A stretch of 24,425 nt of DNA from Chara braunii (lineage: Eukaryota > Streptophyta > Charophyceae > Charales > Characeae), in the NCBI GenBank assembly GCA_003427395.1, contig BFEA01000577.1, forward strand, positions 149,211 to 173,635. The letters run 5' to 3'. Within the stretch, counting starts at the first letter, position 1; each line of letters opens with the position of its first letter. Shown here in pieces: positions 19,316 to 24,425 of the stretch. Under the pieces are notes generated by a model. That model worked only from the letters and a program-made list of their open reading frames with translations, made no database searches and was not told the origin of the DNA. The translations under genes and the position numbers were made by a program.

Positions 19316-19397
19316 AATTTGCCTGCCTGGACTCTGCGGCTCACAATGCGAATGGCAACAACGAAGTGAGAGCAGAAATTAAACCGTAGCCGCAGGA

Positions 19398-19553
19398 AAA
19401 AAAAAAAAAAAAAAAGGCCGCCGTGAATTTATTTTTTTTTTCCACTTTGTTTTCGGCGCGGGATGACCTTTCTTCACAGGAAAAAAAAAAAAAAAAAACT
19501 CGTTACCACAACCTTAAAGTTGCTGTAGATTAAAAAAAAAAAAAGTTGCTGTA
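19398..19553. repeat. Three poly(A) tracts, one boxed by a direct repeat
   Basis: A runs occur near 19398-19415, 19482-19498 and 19532-19544. The last sits between two copies of AAAGTTGCTGTA (19516-19527 and 19542-19553), resembling a tail-only retroposed insert. Confidence 0.5.
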
Positions 19554-19608
19554 CGATAAAATGTACATTTTCTTCAGCTTTTTTTATACCCGAAAGACAT
19601 GAGAACCC

Positions 19609-19614
<6 letters not shown>

Positions 19615-19673
<59 letters not shown>
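19615..19673. repeat. (GA)n microsatellite
   Basis: Perfect GA run of about 58 bases. Confidence 0.98.
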
Positions 19674-19676
<3 letters not shown>

Positions 19677-19796
19677 ACACACCAAAGGGTGGGAGGGTAT
19701 ATGCACAGAGAATAAATATAGCTTTTTAGGAGGGAAAGGCAAGGGGCGAGGGAGATGAGCAGGCAGCTGCAAACAACCAAAAAACGTTTTTTTTTT

Positions 19797-20290
19797 GGTT
19801 ACAGCCAAGGACCAATACTTCTTCACTCTATCACTCTACTTCACTCTTTATCTTCTGAAAATTTCAACAAGTTTGAAATTTCAGAGATAGCAGGTTGGAA
19901 TTTTCAGGGTTCCTAATCACAGAATTTATCATCAATCCCCTCCCTCCCCCCCTCCCTCCCTCCCTCCCTCCCTTGTTTTTCTGGTTGCAGCCAAGGACCA
20001 ATACTACTTCACTCTATCTTCTGAAAATTTCGACAAGTTCGAAATATCAAGAGATAGCCCAGGTTTCCTCATCAGAGAATTCATCATCAACACCCCTCCC
20101 TCCCTCCCTCCCTCCCTCCCTCCCTCCCTCCCCTTTTTTTTTGGTTTACAGCAAGGACCAATACTACTTTACTCTTTCTGAAAAATACAAGGTAGTAATT
20201 TCTGGGTTTCTAATCAGCGAACTCATCATCAACAAACCCCTTCCTCCCTCCCNCCCTCCCCCCCNCCCTCCCNCCCTCCCTCCCTCCATT
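19797..20290. repeat. Threefold tandem repeat, each unit ending in (CCCT)n
   Basis: Units begin with GGTT.CAGCCAAGGACCAATACT at 19797, 19983 and about 20143. They share ACTTCACTCTATC, TCTGAAAATTTC and TCATCATCAA blocks. They end in CCCT arrays at 19937-19974, 20093-20133 and 20237-20287, the last with Ns at 20253, 20265 and 20273. The third array stops seven bases short of the glutaredoxin stop codon, so in the mRNA sense the 3' untranslated region starts with (GGGA)n. Confidence 0.9.
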
Positions 20291-20294
20291 TTAC

Positions 20295-20972
20295 TCACGA
20301 CACGAGTGCCTTTTCCACAATCTCCTGCAACTCCCCATTCTGGTATAGCTCAATCATGATGTCACATCCGCCAATAAACTCCTTATCTACATATAGCTGA
20401 GGAAAAGTAGGCCACTTGGAGTACTCCTTCATTCCCTGCCGTAGATCTTCGTCCTCTAGGATGTTAACGGTTTCATACGGAACGTTCAATACGTTAAGTA
20501 TTTGTACGCACGTGTTGGAAAATCCGCACTGGGGGAACAACTTGGACCCTTTCATGAACAGCACGACCTTGTTAGAGGCGACGTACTGGTCGATGGCCTC
20601 TTTGAGCTCTGGTCTTAATCCGCCGGCAACGCCACCGCCATCGCCCGCTACTGCGCGGACGAGCATCGATTGTGACCGCCGACTGCTGCCACGTGTCACT
20701 TCTAAGCGAGGATGCGCCCTGCTGATGCCACGTGTTGATCCAGAGGACTGCCGGACGACGCATCCAAGGTCGTAGTTCCGCAGAGCCCCAGGTCTTCCCG
20801 CGCCCTCGTAAGCCAAGAACGCGTCGGTCCCGGTGGTGGTCCCACACCGACAAACAGCTCTCCCCCCATCCTGAGGTCCCTGCGCAGCCGCAAGCACTGC
20901 TGCCGACGACGACAAACCTCTTGCAGTTGTGGCAGCAGCAGCCATCGCTGCAGAAGCAGAGGCGAGTGCCAT
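20295..20972 (-). CDS. GRXS14: Monothiol CGFS glutaredoxin, plastid-type (GRXS14-like)
   Basis: A single uninterrupted 225-residue frame runs from ATG at 20972 to TGA at 20295-20297. Residues about 1-110 are Ala/Ser/Arg-rich and low in acidic residues, typical of a chloroplast transit peptide. The glutaredoxin domain (about 123-225) carries VVLFMKG (136-142), the active-site motif PQCGFS with catalytic Cys149, a TVNILED segment near 168, the cis-Pro motif WPTFPQLYV (187-195) and GGCDI (201-205). Length and motif order match class II CGFS glutaredoxins. These bind a [2Fe-2S] cluster with glutathione, and the plastid members work in Fe-S cluster transfer (family knowledge). The start is the first ATG after a (CT)n leader, with G at -3 and G at +4. 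An in-frame extension upstream has no ATG. Two GCCACGTG boxes fall inside the transit-peptide coding part. The name rests on the transit-like leader and single domain; another plastid or mitochondrial CGFS paralogue such as GRXS15 is possible. Confidence 0.93.
   Translation of the reverse strand: MALASASAAMAAAATTARGLSSSAAVLAAAQGPQDGGRAVCRCGTTTGTDAFLAYEGAGRPGALRNYDLGCVVRQSSGSTRGISRAHPRLEVTRGSSRRSQSMLVRAVAGDGGGVAGGLRPELKEAIDQYVASNKVVLFMKGSKLFPQCGFSNTCVQILNVLNVPYETVNILEDEDLRQGMKEYSKWPTFPQLYVDKEFIGGCDIMIELYQNGELQEIVEKALVS

Positions 20973-20975
<3 letters not shown>

Positions 20976-21029
<54 letters not shown>
20976..21029. repeat. (GA)n, read as (CT)n leader of the glutaredoxin gene
   Basis: 54 bases of GA on the plus strand end four bases before the ATG. 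On the gene strand this is a CT-rich tract in the position of a 5' untranslated region or core-promoter pyrimidine patch. Confidence 0.95.
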
Positions 21030-21033
<4 letters not shown>

Positions 21034-21096
21034 ACCTCGAAAGGCAAAAGGAGAATCCTTTGCCAGCTCAGCCTTTAGGGCGCCTCACAGCGATCC

Positions 21097-21124
21097 ACGT
21101 CACTACGGCCATAGAGCTACGTCA
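21097..21124 (-). promoter_or_regulatory. Pair of TGACGT motifs upstream of the glutaredoxin
   Basis: On the gene strand TGACGT occurs at 21124-21119 and 21102-21097, 22 bases apart and about 125-150 bases before the ATG. These resemble TGA-type bZIP (as-1-like) sites, though the spacing is wider than the classic as-1 pair. Confidence 0.35.
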
Positions 21125-21240
21125 GCTCTCCTCGGGCGTGGCACCACCCCACCCCTCCGCCCGCAGTCACTTTTTGTATCTGGCCGCTCGTCCGTTCGTT
21201 GCAACATGCCAGCCGGGGATGGCCCTCGGGAACACCGACA

Positions 21241-21307
21241 AACGCCACCCACTGAAAAAAAGAAAAAGAAAAAAAAAGGAAAAAAAAAAAACAACGCCAG
21301 CCACTGA
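21241..21307. mobile_element. A-rich tract boxed by a 15-bp direct repeat
   Basis: AACGCCACCCACTGA (21241-21255) and AACGCCAGCCACTGA (21293-21307) differ at one base and enclose only A-rich sequence. Same architecture as 7663-7723. Confidence 0.45.
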
Positions 21308-21573
21308 TGGGCGCGGAATAACAGCCAGTAGTTCCAGGCAACCACACAGGGAGATCCAGACCATGGTCCACACGTGCGACTGCTACCGGCTAGTAAACGA
21401 AAGAACAATTTATTTCCCCGCCCCCCAAAAACGGACAGCTCCGATCCATTCGTGGGGAGCAGCACGTGCTGGGAACCGGGCCCAGCGTCCCATTAGAAAT
21501 GATACAAGGCATCCGGGGTCATTACCCGGCTTAGGCTGAACTGCGATAGGGAAAAAGAACCGCTGCTGCTGGG

Positions 21574-21644
21574 AGAAGTTCATTGAACCTTATCATTTAG
21601 AGGAAGGAGAAGTAACAAGGTTTGCGTAGGTGAACCTGCGGAAG
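21574..21644 (+). pseudogene. 18S rRNA 3'-terminal fragment, retroposed
   Basis: Recognisable as the last ~80 bases of eukaryotic 18S rRNA: the CCTTATCATTTAGAGGAAGG block, then AACAAGG and GTAGGTGAACCTGCGGAAG. Compared with the universal sequence it lacks three bases (CGT, in GAAGTCGTAACAAGG) and has G for C in TTTCCGTAGG. It stops a few bases short of the mature 3' end and is followed by about 60 bases of A-rich sequence (21645-21703). Near-identical 15-mers, AACCGCTGCTGCTGG (21558-21572) and AACCGCTTCTGCTGG (21704-21718), flank fragment plus tail. This suggests an RNA-templated insertion rather than a functional rRNA gene. Confidence 0.85.
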
Positions 21645-21740
21645 AAAATGGAAAAAAAAAAGAAAAAGAAAGAGGGAAAAACAAAAGAAAGAAAAAAAAA
21701 TAAAACCGCTTCTGCTGGAAAACAAGTCCAGTCAATCCAG

Positions 21741-21812
21741 CGGCCCAGCTGAGTTGGTTAGGCATGCAAGTGGCATTGAGGAGGTTATGGGTTCAAGCCC
21801 CACGTCCCCCTA
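21741..21812 (+). repeat. tRNA-like sequence 1, probable SINE head
   Basis: An A-box-like AGCTGAGTTGGTTAG (21747-21761) and a B-box GGTTCAAGCCC (21790-21800) stand at tRNA-like spacing. The T arm pairs (GGG/CCC) but the acceptor stem does not, so it is not a working tRNA. A poly(T) tract follows at 21831-21860. Confidence 0.6.
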
Positions 21813-21910
21813 CAGCGCACTTTTTCCTTCTTCTTCTTCTTTTTTTTTTTTTTTTTTTCTTTTCTTTCAGTGCCAACCAGCAGTGATAGTCTGCTTGATA
21901 CCTCAGTCCA

Positions 21911-21985
21911 GTTGATGTAGCTCAGTGGTTAGAGCACCGGTTGAAAATGCGAATTGTGGTATAAGGTTGCGGGTTCAAAACCCCT
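21911..21985 (+). repeat. tRNA-like sequence 2, probable SINE head
   Basis: TAGCTCAGTGGTTAGAGCA (21918-21936) has an intact GCTC/GAGC D stem. A B-box GGTTCAAAACC lies at 21972-21982. Acceptor and anticodon stems do not pair. The sequence CTTGATACCTC just upstream (21892-21902) recurs at 22918-22928, in GTC(T/C)GCTTGATACCTC. Confidence 0.65.
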
Positions 21986-21989
21986 GAGC

Positions 21990-23330
21990 CTTGTGGATGG
22001 ACACGGGCAGGGCGTTAGATTGAGGCACAGCTGGACACACATCCCCTTGGGCTGACGCATGGTACTATTACAGACACTGCCTACGCACCAGCCACGGGTA
22101 GTCCACAGTGTTGTATGTTGGTTGTGGGTTTCGCAGGGTTTGCTTGGGGTGTTGGTCTCGGGTGTTCTGATGGTCTCCCCAGTCTGGCATATCACACGAT
22201 CATTCCATTTCTGGTAGTTGCTCATACTGTAGAGTCTTGGATTACATGTTACAAGGTCACATGTTCAAGCTTGGTTCGGTCCTTGGGGGTGGTCCTTGTC
22301 CAGCTGGCCCATTCTCTCCTCTATACATGATTGACAGAGTACACATAGCTTTCGGGCACACACACATAGCTTGCAAATTATATATCGCTTACAGGTTACA
22401 TACACAAGGTTCCACACATGATACCGTCTACACAGATGCACAGAATATATACACAAAAAACAGGCTGTGGAGCTAGTCACTGGTGGGGTCTAGTGCCTGC
22501 AGTAGGTTCAGGTAGGTTGGATAGGGTGCCATTGGGTGCAGTTCCTACTGACATTCGGATAGAACTGTCTGGTGGCCATATATATANGGGGCCTGTAGTT
22601 CATTGTCTGGGCCTGGCGNCCGAAGTNCCCGTTCGACAAGGTTCGTCTGATTCCGCTTCCACCAGGGCTGGGCAATCTATCAGCCCTGGTGCCTATCACT
22701 GCTGTTCGGTCCAAGTTGCCTGCCCGTTGGTAGGGCAATGGTCCTGAGTGCAGGTCACACTGAGGTAGAATAGTGGGATAGGGGGTACACTAGGAGTATT
22801 GACGTGAGGATGGGTTGGGAGGTGGTCTCATATTCCAGGACACCCACGGCTCACAGTTCCAGGTGATCACTGTGCACACACTGACTGGCCTCCACAACAC
22901 CCTGGACTTAAAGTCCGCTTGATACCTCTGATCGGTATTAGCAGGGTCCTTGGCCAACACGGGTGTGAGTGTGAGTGGGTTGTGTGTGGTGTGTGGTGTG
23001 TGGGAGGGTATTTGGCCTTAGACACCGCTGTTATTCGGTTGGGGGTGGGGGACAAAGAAAAGGGAGGTGCAGCTACTGGCAAAATGCTCAGTCTTTGCGT
23101 TAGCCGGACCCCCACCGGCGGCCCCACCCCATCCTTGACCACCATGGTTGGGGTGGGGGGGCAACATGCATCCCCACTGATGGCTGGAGGGAGACAACAA
23201 AGCAATGTTCACTGGAGTCCCCTGTAAGCCCAGCCTTCTGGGTAGACTGTGAGGAACCCGACCTCAACTGTTTCATGATAGTATAAGGCTCGGGCACTAG
23301 GTCAAAAAAATGACAAAAAAAGACTAAAAA
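21990..23330. other. Possible body of a tRNA-derived element; no gene
   Basis: No coding region is supported. It contains a GT-rich stretch at 22967-23010, the palindrome GGACTTAAAGTCC at 22904-22916 and three Ns (22587, 22619, 22627). An A-rich end (AAAAAAATGACAAAAAAAGA, then more) at 23303-23332 could be a retroposon tail running back to the tRNA-like head at 21911, but the length (about 1.4 kb) is unusual for one SINE. Confidence 0.35.
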
Positions 23331-23339
23331 AAGTAGTAG

Positions 23340-23550
23340 TCGTAAGTAGGTAGTGAAGGTGAATTGAAAGAATTTGAAAGATGATGAAAGATGTGAGAGA
23401 AGAATATAGCGTAGTTTTTAAAGAAGAAAAAAAAAAGTCCAGTCTTGCCTCCCTTAGAGAGAAACGGAAAAACATAGGCCGAACCAGAATGTGAACAGGA
23501 GCTCAAATCTTGTGGGCGGAGTTTGAAATCAGAAAAACACAATTAGGAGG
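23340..23550. other. Unassigned sequence
   Basis: A-rich and without recognisable features. It lies between the A-rich stretch and element A. Confidence 0.4.
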
Positions 23551-23552
23551 GC

Positions 23553-24345
23553 CCTAGTATGTGACGCTCAACCTCACGCCCTGTGCTACCTTCCGGTCAC
23601 AGTGGTTTGGTTTGCGGAAAGGGGCCCGGGAAAGGCAGCAAAGATGGGGTGTGCCAAGGATTTTTGGAAAATTGAGTACGGGGACACATACAGAACTGAA
23701 ATCCCCCGTGTTGGCCCGACTGGAGCAAGACGAAGGTCCATCGTCGCTGGGTTTTGACGGTAAAAAAAGGCGCGCGCGGGACTCGCACCTATGAAAAATG
23801 CAATCCAAAAAGTATCGTTGAACTTCCCAGTGAGCCGTCGCTCTACGTTTCGAGTGAAAAGGGGTAGGTACACACGTCGTATCTCGTTTGCGGATAAGGT
23901 CCCGTCGGTGTTCGCTACACAGTTCCGAATCCGACGTGGAGGGCCTCAATCGAGTGGCTCTTTCCTTATGCTCGTCCTCGCCACGTGTGCGGTAGTGGAA
24001 TCCCTTGGCCTGATAGCGCTCGAAGCGGCGGCAATCGATGCACAGCGTATTAGGCCAATGAGGTTCCACTGTCGTCCACGGTACGGCGATTAGTTCGTTA
24101 AAGGGCAGTAACACCGAATATGGCGGGAAGTGCGTATCGATGATAACAAAACCCGCACCGACAAATCCAGAACACCGAGTTTCGGGAGGAAAGAAATAAC
24201 ACCCTCCGATCTTGGTGACGGCTTCTCGTACGTCCCACTCATACACGTATCCTTTCCTCGTTGTACGGGAAGGGGCGCGGCGGGGGCACGAGAAGTTGGC
24301 GCCCGGTCGGATTCAAGTTGGGGCTGTCAGTCCACATGGCAGCAA
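23553..24345 (-). CDS. Element A, best-preserved copy (A2), unrecognised protein
   Basis: A 230-codon minus-strand frame (23554-24246, beginning at a GTG codon) is open; it continues upstream without an obvious ATG, so the true start or an upstream exon is not visible. Numbering from the GTG, residues 2-14 read YEWDVREAVTKIG, 33-43 FVIIDTHFPPY, 46-52 LLPFNEL, then W57, W64-P65 and C69-x2-C72, followed by a charged segment (GEDEHKE, HRRDLIRKRD) and NFPKILGTP near the end. Against the broken copy at 3745-4530, codons 23878-24060 show about 27 synonymous and 10 replacement differences. This supports real coding in this frame at least until the copies split. A diverged relative lies at 1910-2152(+). 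The family is unknown to me; a mobile-element protein is the simplest explanation. Confidence 0.6.
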
Positions 24346-24425
24346 AGATAAGCTCAAAAACAGCCATTTCGTCAAAACGGACATTGAACGAAATAAAAAC
24401 TGACTTTTTTTGCCAAAATCCGGTC

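Noticed and set aside
19895-20359. 154-codon plus-strand Pro/Ser-rich frame
   Set aside because: It comes from CCCT arrays and reads antisense into the glutaredoxin.
20973-21047. N-terminal extension of the glutaredoxin frame through the CT tract
   Set aside because: The extension begins at TTG, has no ATG and encodes only Leu-Ser repeats. The ATG at 20972 has good context and starts a transit-like sequence.

Overview
This window looks like nuclear DNA of a land-plant relative, and a charophyte alga such as Chara would fit. That is an inference from a plastid-type CGFS glutaredoxin with a long transit-like leader, plant-style ACGT and RY motifs, very heavy microsatellite and poly(A) content, and a genome dominated by short repeats. 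Nothing bacterial was seen (no operons, no close-packed genes). Single N bases inside (GA)n and (CCCT)n tracts look like assembly uncertainty.

Only one ordinary gene is clear: an intronless monothiol (CGFS) glutaredoxin on the minus strand at 20295-20972, of the plastid GRXS14 type. Its ATG lies four bases from a (CT)n leader, and its stop codon runs almost directly into (GGGA)n tracts carried by a threefold repeat (19797-20290).

The rest is repeat and relic DNA. 1-1.7 kb: a GA tract, an 86-bp ACGT-rich tandem duplication and otherwise unassigned sequence. 1.7-4.5 kb: two copies (one diverged, one broken) of an unrecognised element, with a 31-bp minisatellite and a field of CTTGA/TCAAG palindromes between them. 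4.5-12.2 kb: no recognisable gene; poly(A) tracts, three of them boxed by direct repeats (two here, one near 19.5 kb), large GA arrays and small duplications. 12.2-15.2 kb: a 260-codon unrecognised ORF plus a nest of MITE-like inverted repeats, including a 43-nt near-perfect hairpin. 15.3-16.35 kb: a degenerate minisatellite built on GTGCATGAAATGAC. 16.4-19.8 kb: unassigned, rich in simple repeats, with a cluster of CACGTGGC boxes. 19.8-21.1 kb: the glutaredoxin locus. 21.2-22 kb: a retroposed-looking 18S rRNA 3' fragment with A-rich tail, followed by two tRNA-like SINE-head sequences. 23.55-24.35 kb: the best copy of the unrecognised element.

The strongest candidate for something undescribed is that element. 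Copies at 3745-4530(-) and 23553-24345(-) differ mainly at synonymous sites in one minus-strand frame (about 27 synonymous against 10 amino-acid-changing codons over 61, hand-counted). A third copy at about 1703-2460(+) encodes a clearly related but diverged protein in the opposite orientation. I do not recognise the protein family.
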